Below, piece by piece: positions 26,835 to 35,555 of a stretch of 64,000 nucleotides of DNA. The notes under the pieces were generated by a model, which was not told the origin of the DNA, did no database searches, and worked only from the letters and a program-made list of their open reading frames with translations. Position numbers and translations under genes: made by a program. The stretch is from the NCBI RefSeq assembly GCF_900111195.1, contig NZ_FOGL01000002.1, positions 62,001-126,000 on the forward strand, in the 5' to 3' direction. Numbering within the stretch: position 1 is the stretch's first letter; each line of letters starts with the position of its first letter. Source of the DNA: Gracilibacillus ureilyticus. GTDB lineage: Bacteria > Bacillota > Bacilli > Bacillales > Amphibacillaceae.

Positions 26835-27287
26835 ATGAAGTGGAAAGTCGAGACACTCCCAGACTACCGGATCGCTTATATGCGGAGAATAGGTCCATAT
26901 GGTCCTGCGAATACACAAGTAATGGAGAAGTTAAAGAAGTGGGCAAGGGAAGAAAACCTTCTTCACCATTCAACAGTTTTGTTAGCCATTCCTCAAGATA
27001 ATCCAGGGATAACCCCCCCGGAAAGCTGCAGATTTGATGCATGTATAGTAATTCCCCCGGATATCCAATTGGATGGTTCCATTTCCGTAGCGGAACAGCC
27101 TGGAGGAAACTATATTATTAACGAGGTCAACCATACGGCAGAACATATCCAGCAAGCCTATTCCGAGATTCCGCTATCCCTGCAAAGCAACGGATACCAA
27201 ATGGATAATAAGCCAATTGTGGAAAGATATATTGGTGATATGAATGAGAATCCATTTTGCGAGATTTGTGTACCAATCAAAGAGTAG
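26835..27287 (+). CDS. GyrI-like/AraC effector-binding domain protein
   Basis: A stand-alone GyrI-like small-molecule-binding domain of about 150 residues. Key parts: the opening VETLPDYRIAYMRRIGPYG (the usual x-x-P-x-x-x-A-Y-x-R-x-x-G pattern), CRFDACIVIPPD near residue 63, and the end FCEICVPIK, standard for the family (xxDICVPI). ATG 26835 is chosen because AAAGGATG lies 12 bases upstream; ATG 26823 is too close to that site. Such domains bind drugs or cyclic ligands or, as in YtkR-type relatives, hydrolyse cyclopropanoid toxins. No DNA-binding domain is attached. Confidence 0.8.
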   Translation: MKWKVETLPDYRIAYMRRIGPYGPANTQVMEKLKKWAREENLLHHSTVLLAIPQDNPGITPPESCRFDACIVIPPDIQLDGSISVAEQPGGNYIINEVNHTAEHIQQAYSEIPLSLQSNGYQMDNKPIVERYIGDMNENPFCEICVPIKE

Positions 27288-27308
27288 TATTTTTCTAAGC
27301 AAAAAAAT

Positions 27309-27340
27309 AGAAGAACAGGTGGAAGATGGCTTGTTCTTCT
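27309..27340. terminator. Bidirectional terminator
   Basis: AGAAGAACA (27309-27317) and TGTTCTTCT (27332-27340) form a perfect 9-bp stem. A7 precedes it, so it has a T run for the minus-strand serine hydrolase gene. Confidence 0.75.
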
Positions 27341-27348
27341 TATCTATC

Positions 27349-28443
27349 TTAAATTAGTAAGTTACGATTGTTTTCCCCATACTCTTTAAATATTGCTATC
27401 GCCACATTCTCGTTCACTCCTTCAGCTAGTCTTAGCAGCATTTTTAGTAGACGCCAGATACCTAACTGAATGGTAGAGAACATCACTACTCCTATCTGTA
27501 ATTCTTTAATAAAGCCGAAATAGGTGTGGAAGCCAATTGTCGTCCCGCCATGATGAATAATCGGATATTCCGACCATTTTCTTTCTTCGATAAACCAGCT
27601 TAGACCCATGTTCATCCCTTTCATGACCCTGACCCCCTGATTTTGATGTGTAAAATTAATGGCATCATGTAATGAACTTTCCCTCATTCCCATTTGATGT
27701 TCTAAATAAATCATCATATCTTCCATTGTACTGCGAAAAGCACCAGCACCATGAAGTGAACGAAATTGTAATGGAGGTAATGGCTTTCCCTTTTTGTTAT
27801 ATGAGGTAACATAACGGTCAAACTGATCCTGATTCGGTTCAATGACCGTATCCTTCATTCCCAGCGGTCGTAAAACATGTGTCGTTACAGCTTTTTCATA
27901 ATCCATTCCGGCAACTTTGCTTAATGCATACCCGAGTAAGCCAACACCGATATTGGAATATCCCCATTTTCTGCCGATTTCCTTCTTCAGATCATGCTGG
28001 ATAAAAAAGTTGTTAAAATGCTCCAAAGTATAGTGCCAATAAATATTATTCCTGTTTTCTTTGTTCTCTTTTAAAATTTTTCTTAATGTCTTCATATCTT
28101 CTCTAGGTAAACGAGAAGAGTGTGTAGCCAAATGGCGAAAGGTAACTTCCTTATCCTTAAACGAAAGTGCCTTTTTGTATTCTGGCAGAAAGGATGTAAT
28201 TGGCTCATCTAACGATAATTCATCATCCAGCACAAGCTTTGCGAGTAGGAGACTTGTGAATGTCTTTGTTGTTGATCCTATTTCAAATAAGCGTTTTTCT
28301 AAAGGGACAGATGGTGTATGGCTATCATCGTAAATGGCACCTTCTGTTATTTTCCCTTCCTTTGTTACTACACCGATTGCATAACTTGCCTTTTTAGCTG
28401 TCTTCAAATCATTGCTAATTAATTTTTGAGGAATCTGAATCAT
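27349..28443 (-). CDS. Serine hydrolase, class C beta-lactamase/penicillin-binding fold
   Basis: A 364-residue serine hydrolase with the three motifs of class C beta-lactamase-like proteins: S-T-T-K in EIGSTTKTFTSLLL near residue 57, Y-S-N in WGYSNIGVGLLGYAL near 161, and H-G-G in IHHGGTTIGFHT near 296. There is no signal peptide, so it should act in the cytosol, unlike the exported members. Such proteins may be esterases or peptidases; a beta-lactamase activity is not implied. It overlaps the end of the MerR regulator gene by 29 bases and is probably co-translated with it. Confidence 0.85.
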   Translation of the reverse strand: MIQIPQKLISNDLKTAKKASYAIGVVTKEGKITEGAIYDDSHTPSVPLEKRLFEIGSTTKTFTSLLLAKLVLDDELSLDEPITSFLPEYKKALSFKDKEVTFRHLATHSSRLPREDMKTLRKILKENKENRNNIYWHYTLEHFNNFFIQHDLKKEIGRKWGYSNIGVGLLGYALSKVAGMDYEKAVTTHVLRPLGMKDTVIEPNQDQFDRYVTSYNKKGKPLPPLQFRSLHGAGAFRSTMEDMMIYLEHQMGMRESSLHDAINFTHQNQGVRVMKGMNMGLSWFIEERKWSEYPIIHHGGTTIGFHTYFGFIKELQIGVVMFSTIQLGIWRLLKMLLRLAEGVNENVAIAIFKEYGENNRNLLI

Positions 28444-29203
28444 CTGCCGTATCCTCCTGTGACTGTTCGATGGTTATATCAAATGCTTTCTCAATGAATA
28501 ACTCTACATCTTTAGGGAGATAAGAAAAAATAAAGGCATCTTCATCAAAATCTTTTAAGTTATCAAATTCCTTTTGAAAATTTGGAGACATAAGATCACT
28601 TAACCGATCGTAAATTTGGTTTGTTACCGCTTGTACTTCCTGATCTTCAGGCTGAAATCCGTTCGCATGTAATTCTTGCAATTTTTTTAAATCCTCTATT
28701 AATTGGCTCTCTAATTCGTCTCTTTCTTCCAATGGCATATGTTCCATAAATACTTTATGAACAAATGATTCAGAAAAAAACTTGGACAGGTACTCCCTGT
28801 GTGCCTCTTCGTGTTGTATCGAATAGATAAGTGCGAGTAACAGATCATCATTCACCTCGTTATTGCCTACTAGTTTTTCTACCTTATCGATGGATTGAAT
28901 GACAAATTCAATTTCTTTTCGCTTTTTCTCCAACATTTCCTTTTGCTGGTTTAACGTATCCTTAAGACGATTTTCCTTTGTCTCTATTAAACTTTCTTTT
29001 ATTTCTGTAAGGGAGCAGCCAAGATATTTTAATGTTAAGATTTTCTGGATTTTATGAATTTCTTCTGATCCGTACAGACGATGGCCCTTTTCATTGTAAT
29101 GGGATGGTATCAATAAACCCATTCGATCATAATACCTTAGCGTTCGTTCGGTAACACCGGTTAATGTAGCAAAAGCCTTTACCGTATACAGCTTCTCTTC
29201 CAT
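28415..29203 (-). CDS. MerR family transcriptional regulator (TipA-type)
   Basis: ATG 29203 follows GAGGGATG; the longer frame has no site. The 262-residue protein begins with a MerR DNA-binding domain: YTVKAFATLTGVTERTLRYYDRMGLLIPSHYNEKGHRLYG, then the long dimer helix (about 75-115). The rest (about 120-255) is a helical ligand-binding-like domain of the kind found in TipA-like regulators, ending in an acidic tail. MerR proteins usually sit between -35 and -10 elements with long spacers and activate on ligand binding. The overlapping serine hydrolase gene is the likely partner. Confidence 0.88.
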   Translation of the reverse strand: MEEKLYTVKAFATLTGVTERTLRYYDRMGLLIPSHYNEKGHRLYGSEEIHKIQKILTLKYLGCSLTEIKESLIETKENRLKDTLNQQKEMLEKKRKEIEFVIQSIDKVEKLVGNNEVNDDLLLALIYSIQHEEAHREYLSKFFSESFVHKVFMEHMPLEERDELESQLIEDLKKLQELHANGFQPEDQEVQAVTNQIYDRLSDLMSPNFQKEFDNLKDFDEDAFIFSYLPKDVELFIEKAFDITIEQSQEDTADDSDSSKIN

Positions 29204-29319
29204 ATTACATCCCTCATTTCTTTTTCTTATTTTCAATTTACATCATGACGTTACGTCAGCGTCAAGCATATTTTTCTTTTCTTTTCATATAAATGAACTA
29301 ATCAAGTGAGACTGGGGGA

Positions 29320-29730
29320 ATGATGGTGACAAGGCCAATTGGAGTGGGAGAAGCTTTTGAACTTTCTGAGGAAATTTTAAAGAAATATGATGAGTTAAAC
29401 ACACAGAAAAAAACGATAGAGAAAGAATTGAATCAGATAAAAAAACAAATTCACTACTGTTTAGATGAGACATTTGGCAAAGAACAAAAAGGTGAGTTGA
29501 AGCGGGGGAGTTATAAAGTCCAGCGTGTGATTCGTTCAACTGTTCGTTACGATGAAGAAAAAACAGTGAACAAACTGGAAGAGTTAAATTTATCCGAATT
29601 CCTCGTTAAAAAGCCTGACACGGAAAAGCTGGAAGCTGCGATAAAAATAGACTTAGTAAAAGGCAAAGACTTTGAGGATTGTAAAACAGAAAAACTGACA
29701 CCGGCTATTGCGGTTAAAGAAATTAGCTAA
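29320..29730 (+). CDS. Small coiled-coil protein, unknown
   Basis: A 136-residue soluble protein. Residues about 18-50 form a coiled coil (LKKYDELNTQKKTIEKELNQIKKQI). The second half is a small mixed domain with SYKVQRVIRSTVRYDEEKTVNKL and a pattern resembling phage-type proteins that act with single-strand recombinases, but the similarity is only in general shape. Two Cys (HYCLDE, FEDCKTE) are present. I cannot name the family. The gene is monocistronic with GGGGGA as ribosome binding site and a perfect terminator behind it. Confidence 0.6.
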   Translation: MMVTRPIGVGEAFELSEEILKKYDELNTQKKTIEKELNQIKKQIHYCLDETFGKEQKGELKRGSYKVQRVIRSTVRYDEEKTVNKLEELNLSEFLVKKPDTEKLEAAIKIDLVKGKDFEDCKTEKLTPAIAVKEIS

Positions 29731-29734
29731 TAAA

Positions 29735-29767
29735 TAAACGTTTGGATTTTTACAATCCAAACGTTTA
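29735..29767. terminator. Bidirectional terminator before ilvD
   Basis: TAAACGTTTGGATT (29735-29748) and AATCCAAACGTTTA (29754-29767) form a perfect 14-bp stem with a five-base loop between convergent genes. Confidence 0.9.
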
Positions 29768-29782
29768 CTGTTTCTACTAATC

Positions 29783-31453
29783 TTAAATACTCATAACGCC
29801 GCCTTTTGATGCGTTTGTTACAAGCTTGGAATATCTGCCTAACCAGCCATTTTTGATTTTAGGCTCAAATGGTTTTAAAGATTTTCTGCGTTCTGCTAAT
29901 TCTTCATCAGACAAATCTGCATTTAGTGTACGGTTAGGTAAGTCAATTTTAATAATATCGCCATTTTGAATTAAAGCGATTGGACCGCCTTCTGCAGCTT
30001 CTGGAGAAATATGTCCAATTGAAATACCGCGTGATGCACCTGAGAAACGTCCATCTGTAAGAAGTGCTACAGTTTTACCTAAGCCACGTCCCATAATAGC
30101 TGAAGTAGGTGCAAGCATTTCAGGCATTCCAGGACCGCCTTTAGGACCTTCATAACGGATGATCACAACATGACCTTCTTTTACCGTACCATCGTCAATG
30201 GCTGCTTGTGCCTCATCCTGTGACTCAAACACAATGGCTTCCCCTTCAAATTCTGTAATGGATGGATCCACTGCACCTACTTTAATAACCGCACCTTCTG
30301 GAGCAATATTACCAAACAGAATCGATAAACCGCCAACAGGGCTGTATGGGTTGTCGATTGGACGGATAACGTTTTGATTTAGAATTTCATAATCGCTGAC
30401 AAGTTCACCCATTGTTTTACCAGTAATGGTTAAACGTTCCGGATGAATCGCACCAGGAATTTTCGTTAATTCATTAATGATTGAGCTTACACCACCGGCT
30501 CTGTTGATATCATCCATGGAGAAATCAGATGCTGGCATGATTTTTGCAAGATATGGTACACGTTCCGCCACTTTATTAATATCTTCGATTTCATATTGGA
30601 TACCTGCTTCACGAGCAATAGCAAGTGTGTGTAATACTGTGTTAGTAGAACCACCCATAGCCATATCCAGTGCAAATGCATCATCAATTGCTTCTTTTGT
30701 AATAATATCACGTGGTTTTATATCTTCTTTCACCATACGAACGAGATGTTTCGCAGCTTCGTAGATTAACTCTTTACGTTTCGCACTTGTAGCAACAATT
30801 GAACCATTTCCAGGAAGGGCTACACCCAGCATTTCCATTAAACAGTTCATTGAGTTTGCTGTAAACATACCAGAACAAGATCCACATGTTGGACATGCAT
30901 TTGCTTCAATATCGTTGAATTCTTCTTCTGTCATTTTACCAGCTTTGTATGCACCGACACCTTCAAAAACTGACGTTAATGAAAGTTGTTTTCCATCAGA
31001 ACTTGTACCTGCTTCCATAGGTCCACCTGATACGAAAACAGATGGTACATTTGTGCGGGCTGCAGCCATCAGCATACCTGGTGTGATTTTATCACAGTTA
31101 GGAATATAGAATACCCCGTCGAACCAGTGTGCGTTAATTACTGTTTCGGCACTGTCCGCAATTAATTCACGACTTGGCAGGGAATAACGCATACCGATAT
31201 GCCCCATTGCAATACCGTCATCTACCCCAATCGTATTGAATTCAAACGGAATACCGCCAGCTTCTATGATCGCTTCTTTTACTACTTTCGCAAATTCCTG
31301 TAAATGTACGTGACCAGGAATAATATCAATATAAGAGTTACAAACACCAATAAATGGTTTCCCCAAATCTTTTGCTTTTACCTTCCCTGTAGCATACAAA
31401 AGGCTACGGTGAGGAGCACGGTCTACCCCAATCTTAATCGTATCACTTCTCAT
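29783..31453 (-). CDS. ilvD: Dihydroxy-acid dehydratase
   Basis: A 556-residue iron-sulfur enzyme that dehydrates 2,3-dihydroxy-isovalerate and 2,3-dihydroxy-3-methylvalerate to the keto acids of valine and isoleucine. ATG 31453 is chosen over an upstream GTG because AGGGGTG lies between them. Cluster-binding Cys are in [18 protein letters not shown] and [15 protein letters not shown]. The C-terminal substrate motif GRFSGASRG is complete. The length is normal. Other ilv and leu genes are not in the window, so this copy stands alone. The FadR-type regulator gene upstream on the same strand may control it or another target. Confidence 0.97.
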   Translation of the reverse strand: MRSDTIKIGVDRAPHRSLLYATGKVKAKDLGKPFIGVCNSYIDIIPGHVHLQEFAKVVKEAIIEAGGIPFEFNTIGVDDGIAMGHIGMRYSLPSRELIADSAETVINAHWFDGVFYIPNCDKITPGMLMAAARTNVPSVFVSGGPMEAGTSSDGKQLSLTSVFEGVGAYKAGKMTEEEFNDIEANACPTCGSCSGMFTANSMNCLMEMLGVALPGNGSIVATSAKRKELIYEAAKHLVRMVKEDIKPRDIITKEAIDDAFALDMAMGGSTNTVLHTLAIAREAGIQYEIEDINKVAERVPYLAKIMPASDFSMDDINRAGGVSSIINELTKIPGAIHPERLTITGKTMGELVSDYEILNQNVIRPIDNPYSPVGGLSILFGNIAPEGAVIKVGAVDPSITEFEGEAIVFESQDEAQAAIDDGTVKEGHVVIIRYEGPKGGPGMPEMLAPTSAIMGRGLGKTVALLTDGRFSGASRGISIGHISPEAAEGGPIALIQNGDIIKIDLPNRTLNADLSDEELAERRKSLKPFEPKIKNGWLGRYSKLVTNASKGGVMSI

Positions 31454-31542
31454 ATGTGTGCACACCCCTGAATTTTTTATTTGTTTTTCTTATTTTATAA
31501 TGATGGTTGTCTGCTGTCAATAACGTTGTATGACAAAAAAGA

Positions 31543-31564
31543 CATCCCAGTAAATACCAGGATG
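31543..31564 (-). terminator. Possible weak terminator between the GntR gene and ilvD
   Basis: On the minus strand CATCC and GGATG pair around a 12-base loop and TCTTTTTTG follows. The stem is short. Confidence 0.4.
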
Positions 31565-31574
31565 CCATGTTTCG

Positions 31575-32249
31575 TTATTCTATGCCTAATTCTTTCATCG
31601 CATGTAAAATGTGGATTTTCATCGCACTTTTTGCACCATCCGGATTGCGATTTTTCATAAATTCCATAATCATGTTATGGTCATTTATCGTATCTTTAAT
31701 AGCCATTTCCTTTTTCTTTGATAAAATAACTCCCTTATCGATCGCCTGATAAATAACCGGCATCAGTTTCTCCATAAATTCATTATGGGTTGCTTTTACG
31801 ATAGATTTATGGAACTTTTGTTCAACTGCTGTTCGATCCTCATTGCGCTTAATCTTTTGTTCGATTAGCATACCATATTCTAATATACGCTTAAGCTCTG
31901 CATCACTTGCCCGAATAGTAGCATAGAAAGCGGCTTCCGGCTCAAAGATCAGGCGCATTTCATAAAGGTCTCTTGCATTTATTTTCGCATCTGCAAGAAA
32001 ACTTAAAGATTCAGTGTTTTCTGCATCGATATCTTCTTTTACATATGTACCTTTCCCGCGCCGTATCTCTAAAACTCCATTTGTTACCAAAATCCGAATG
32101 GCTTCACGTAGCGTTGTTCTGCTTATATTCAGTTCTTCGGATAATTCATTTTCATTTGGCAGTTTATCACCTGGAACGAATCTTTTCTCGATCGCAATCA
32201 TTGACATAATATCATCTGCTACACTATCAGACAGCCTTTTTTGACTCAT
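31575..32249 (-). CDS. GntR family regulator, FadR/FCD subfamily
   Basis: A 224-residue repressor. The N-terminal winged helix is GntR-type (FVPGDKLPNENELSEELNISRTTLREAIRILVTNGVLEIRRGKGTYV). The C-terminal all-helical FCD domain (about 85-215) has the ligand/metal residues of the family, with ARDLYEMRLIFEPEAAF and HNEFMEKL, and ends in a helix with HILHAM. FCD regulators usually sense small carboxylic acids or sugar acids. The neighbour ilvD makes keto acids, but dehydratases of sugar acids are related to IlvD, so the pair may also belong to sugar-acid use. The match of ilvD to the amino-acid enzyme is nevertheless strong. Confidence 0.9.
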   Translation of the reverse strand: MSQKRLSDSVADDIMSMIAIEKRFVPGDKLPNENELSEELNISRTTLREAIRILVTNGVLEIRRGKGTYVKEDIDAENTESLSFLADAKINARDLYEMRLIFEPEAAFYATIRASDAELKRILEYGMLIEQKIKRNEDRTAVEQKFHKSIVKATHNEFMEKLMPVIYQAIDKGVILSKKKEMAIKDTINDHNMIMEFMKNRNPDGAKSAMKIHILHAMKELGIE

Positions 32250-32366
32250 AAAATTTATCCACCCTGTGTTTTCTTTTTAGTATAGCACACGTTGTCTGCT
32301 CACACATTTTGTAAATAGGTTAGTATATAATCTAAGGAGAAACTGTAAAAAGGAAGGATGTTCCCA

Positions 32367-33116
32367 TTGAAAGAACTGGATCAATCGAATATCGAATGGC
32401 TGGAGGAGCGGACAATTATTTTAGCGCCAACAGGCAGCTATGCTTATGGAACAAATACAGAGAATTCAGACAGGGATTATAAAGGAGTCTGTGTCCCACC
32501 GGTAGACTATTATTTAGGATTAAAGGCATTCAATGAATATAATACAACTGGCGGTAAAAATTTTAAGAATACGAAAGATGATGTGGATGTGAGTATTATT
32601 CATGTGAATAAATTTGTGAGGGATGCTATGCAGGGCGTTCCGAATAATATAGAGATTTTGTTTGCCCGTCAGCAGGATTACCTCAAAGTTACCGAGTTAG
32701 GGCAAGTGCTAATTGATCATAAAAAGCTGTTTTTATCCAAACATATTTATAAACGTTTCGGAGGATATGCGAATTCCCAGATGCAAAAGCTGAAAAATAA
32801 GTCAGTTACTGAGGTAAAAGATACCAGCAACTTTTACGACTATGATACAAAATTGTTTATGCACAACATTCGATTGCTCACAAGTGCTATCGAAATCCTG
32901 GAAACAGGAGATTATCAAACATACCGGCCAAACAGGCAATTGCTTCTTGATTGCAGGAACGGCAAATATACTTTCAGTGAAGCAATGGAAATGATCGAAA
33001 TGTATGATAACCAGTTAACAGCAGCATGGCAGAACTCCGAACTCCCTGAAAAACCGGATTATGCGCAGATTAACCAGCTGTTGATCGATATAAATAAAAA
33101 AGGGTTAATGATATAG
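32367..33116 (+). CDS. Predicted nucleotidyltransferase (DNA polymerase beta superfamily)
   Basis: A protein of about 249 residues with the core motif of minimal nucleotidyltransferases: APTGSYAYGTNTENSDRDYKG, where G-S-x-A-Y-G and the D-x-D pair (S-D-R-D) hold nucleotide and metal. A helical C-terminal part follows. TTG 32367 is chosen since GGAAGG lies 9 bases before it; the ATG at 32358 directly touches that site. Related Bacilli proteins have no known substrate; RNA, antibiotic or protein modification are all possible. Confidence 0.8.
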   Translation: MKELDQSNIEWLEERTIILAPTGSYAYGTNTENSDRDYKGVCVPPVDYYLGLKAFNEYNTTGGKNFKNTKDDVDVSIIHVNKFVRDAMQGVPNNIEILFARQQDYLKVTELGQVLIDHKKLFLSKHIYKRFGGYANSQMQKLKNKSVTEVKDTSNFYDYDTKLFMHNIRLLTSAIEILETGDYQTYRPNRQLLLDCRNGKYTFSEAMEMIEMYDNQLTAAWQNSELPEKPDYAQINQLLIDINKKGLMI

Positions 33117-33204
33117 AGAGGTTAATCAATTAGAAAAGAAGCAGGGAAAGATCCAACTGAAAATAGAGTGCACATAATATGAATTATGTATAAAAGGTAC
33201 ATAT

Positions 33205-33335
33205 TGATGGTGACTATACTGCCGCTCCACCCGGCCACTCCGCTTTCCACGGGCTCGTCATTAATAAGTTGCACTTGTGCCCTGGGATGAAAGCGAAACA
33301 ACCGGGCGGAGAGTCGACTTTGCACAAAGTTATCC
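33205..33335. repeat. Copy of the dispersed palindromic repeat
   Basis: The left part GACTATACTGCCGCT...GGGCTCGTC is the reverse of the end of the 53.6-kb copy, and the right part GTTGCACTTGTGCCCTGGG...GAAAGCGAAAC matches the 25.7-kb and 53.3-kb copies. The unit fills the gap between two genes and has no coding frame of its own. Confidence 0.7.
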
Positions 33336-33426
33336 TATTGGTGCCAATGTACATAATCCATATTATAAGAGAAGGCGTGAACTAATTGTTAGAATAGTGG
33401 TAGGGAATATACCATTGTCTCTATCC

Positions 33427-33594
33427 TCATAGATTGGAATCACTTTTATTCTGTTGTTGTATCCCTTTGGAGATTTCCTCCAGTTTCTTATTCTTCTCTC
33501 TTTGTGTTTTTATTAGGTTCACTGCAAACCAAATACCAAATCCAATAAGTCCGAGCCAAAAAATCAGTGGCAAAAATGCTAAGAAAGTATCCAT
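33427..33594 (-). CDS. Small single-pass membrane protein, unknown
   Basis: ATG 33594 follows GGGAGGAG at good distance; the longer frame would cross that site. The 55-residue peptide has one membrane segment (FLAFLPLIFWLGLIGFGIWFAVNL, about residues 3-27) and a charged tail (KTQREKNKKLEEISKG) that is likely a short coiled coil. It looks like small Bacillus membrane proteins without a known role. Confidence 0.65.
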   Translation of the reverse strand: MDTFLAFLPLIFWLGLIGFGIWFAVNLIKTQREKNKKLEEISKGIQQQNKSDSNL

Positions 33595-33725
33595 AATAAA
33601 AAAACTCCTCCCTCTAATATTACTATATTTTAGCATATCTTAATATCTTTTCCATAATAAGCGTGTTAATAATAAAAGAAATCAAGGAAATACTATTAGC
33701 ATCAATCGTTAATTAGGAGGATATT

Positions 33726-34691
33726 ATGACAATTGTACGACTTGGCTATGTGGCAATGAGTAAGTATGTTAAAAACGCCTCACCATCCCAGACAATGACA
33801 TTTAGCCAATTTGAGAAAATCCGTGACAGAGAAGCTGCAATCCGTAAGCTGGAACGGATAGCGGAGTCCAATTTACATAATACTTTACGGTTACTGAAGC
33901 ACAATGCTGCGTCAGATATTTACTTTTACCGTCTGACATCAAAAATTATTCCTTTAGCCAACCATGAAGAACTCCCTGATTGGGATTATATGGATCCGCT
34001 TGAAGAAAAACTAAAGGAAATCGGGGAATTTGCCCAAAAACATCAAATGCGAATTGATTTTCACCCGGATCATTTTGTCCTGCTTAATTCTCCGAAACAG
34101 GAAGTTCTAAAAAATTCCGTCAAGACACTTAAAATGCATTATTTGCTGTTAAAAGGAATGGGAATTAAGCCGGAGCACCGGTGTGTAATGCATGTTGGAG
34201 GAAATTATAAAGAAACAGAGAAATCACTGGAACGATTTGTTGATAACTGGATGGCTGTACCGAGAGCGATTCAGAAAATGATTATGCTGGAAAATGACGA
34301 TACTTCCTTTACATTGGAGGACACACTGTTTTTATGTGAAAAATTAGGGATCCCGCTTGTATTTGATTATCATCACCATCTTGTTCATCATCAAAACAGG
34401 GAATGGAGGGAGAACTGGGAGCGCATCCTGCTTACATGGAAGCATTCTCCACTTCCCATTAAAATGCACATTTCCAGTCCGAAAAGCGATGAGAAGAAAC
34501 GGCATCATGCGGATTATATAGATGTTGATATGTTTTTTAATTTTTTAAAGGAAATAAAGGGAACAGTGCCGCAAATCGACTGTATGATTGAAGCGAAACA
34601 AAAGGACGCAGCACTATTCAAGCTGATGAAACAAGTGCAATTACGGGATGATGTTAAGATGATTAATGGATCGACATTTGAATTAATATAG
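33726..34691 (+). CDS. uvsE: UV DNA damage endonuclease
   Basis: A 321-residue TIM-barrel enzyme that nicks DNA 5' to UV photoproducts without help from UvrABC. The family start IVRLGYVAMSK is typical, and the metal-binding residues are visible in FHPDHFVLLNS, HVGGNYKETE, MLENDDTSFT (with E and D), FDYHHH and KMHISSPK. The C-terminal KxDCMIEAKQKD segment is also present. AGGAGGATATT stands before the ATG. Its stop overlaps the stop of the opposite sigma factor gene by 9 bases. Confidence 0.95.
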   Translation: MTIVRLGYVAMSKYVKNASPSQTMTFSQFEKIRDREAAIRKLERIAESNLHNTLRLLKHNAASDIYFYRLTSKIIPLANHEELPDWDYMDPLEEKLKEIGEFAQKHQMRIDFHPDHFVLLNSPKQEVLKNSVKTLKMHYLLLKGMGIKPEHRCVMHVGGNYKETEKSLERFVDNWMAVPRAIQKMIMLENDDTSFTLEDTLFLCEKLGIPLVFDYHHHLVHHQNREWRENWERILLTWKHSPLPIKMHISSPKSDEKKRHHADYIDVDMFFNFLKEIKGTVPQIDCMIEAKQKDAALFKLMKQVQLRDDVKMINGSTFELI

Positions 34692-35555
34692 GGATCCTGT
34701 CACGGTTTCAGGCAATTTCTCCGGGTTCATTGTAAGGTATATTTCATGAATCTTGTCGTTACATATATAAAAGCTGATTGTGCTGTGAAGGGTATTGCCT
34801 GCATAATTGACTAGGCAAGGCTGGCCGTTTGCTGATTCGAGCCGAGTGTGGAAATCTGCAGGCATTTTACTATTTATACCATGCAGGAAAGCAAGAACTT
34901 TAGCGGAAGAGATAATTGGGCGTGTTGCGGCTTTTACTTTTCCACCACCGTCTGAGTACAGTGTTACCTGGTCTGACACTAGTTTTAATAAATCTTCTGT
35001 ACTGCCCGTTTCAAATGCGTGAATAAACCGTTGGATCAGTGATTTATTTTTTTCATAGTTGAGGCTTTCATTCTCTACTTTTGTCAGCTTTTGTTTGGTG
35101 CGGCTTAACAGCTTTCTGCAATTCTCTTCGCTTTTCCCGATCATACCTGCTATCTCCTTATAAGAAAAGTGGAAGACCTCTCTTAACAGTACGACCGCCC
35201 GCTCATGTGGAGTCAAATGTTCCATCATTCGTAAATAAGCAATACTCATATATTCTTTGCTTATCATAATGACTGATGGATCATTCTCTTCTTGCAGAAA
35301 GGGTTCGGGATGCCATGGACCAACGTACTGTTCACGCTTCACTCTTGCAGATTTGAGAAAGTCGATACAGCGGTTTGTCATCATTTTACATAAATATGCC
35401 TTTTTATTATTAATATCTGTCTCAGGTAATTGATAAGCTTTCAGGAAGGTATCCTGCATGATATCTTCTGTATCTGAAACCGAACCTGTCATGCGGTAGC
35501 CTAAAGAAAATAATAATGGTTTATACATTTCATATTCTTCATTACTTATTTGCAT
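34683..35555 (-). CDS. ECF41-type RNA polymerase sigma factor (SigJ-like)
   Basis: A 290-residue sigma factor. Region 2 (FSLGYRMTGSVSDTEDIMQDTFLKAY) and region 4 (HLTPHERAVVLLREVFHFSYKEIAGMIGKSEENCRKLLSRTKQKL) are followed by an extra C-terminal SnoaL-like domain (about 170-290). That domain contains SDGGGKVKAATRPI, the DGGGK motif that marks ECF41 factors, in which the extension regulates activity in place of an anti-sigma factor. ECF41 genes sit beside oxidoreductase-type genes and direct their transcription; here a FAD oxidoreductase gene overlaps its start by 10 bases. The two probably form an autoregulated pair. The inducing signal is unknown. Confidence 0.9.
   Translation of the reverse strand: MQISNEEYEMYKPLLFSLGYRMTGSVSDTEDIMQDTFLKAYQLPETDINNKKAYLCKMMTNRCIDFLKSARVKREQYVGPWHPEPFLQEENDPSVIMISKEYMSIAYLRMMEHLTPHERAVVLLREVFHFSYKEIAGMIGKSEENCRKLLSRTKQKLTKVENESLNYEKNKSLIQRFIHAFETGSTEDLLKLVSDQVTLYSDGGGKVKAATRPIISSAKVLAFLHGINSKMPADFHTRLESANGQPCLVNYAGNTLHSTISFYICNDKIHEIYLTMNPEKLPETVTGSLY

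Noticed and set aside
29783-31453. Sugar-acid dehydratase instead of IlvD
   Set aside because: Related dehydratases exist and a FadR-type regulator is next to it, but the Cys pattern, length and C-terminal motifs follow IlvD closely.
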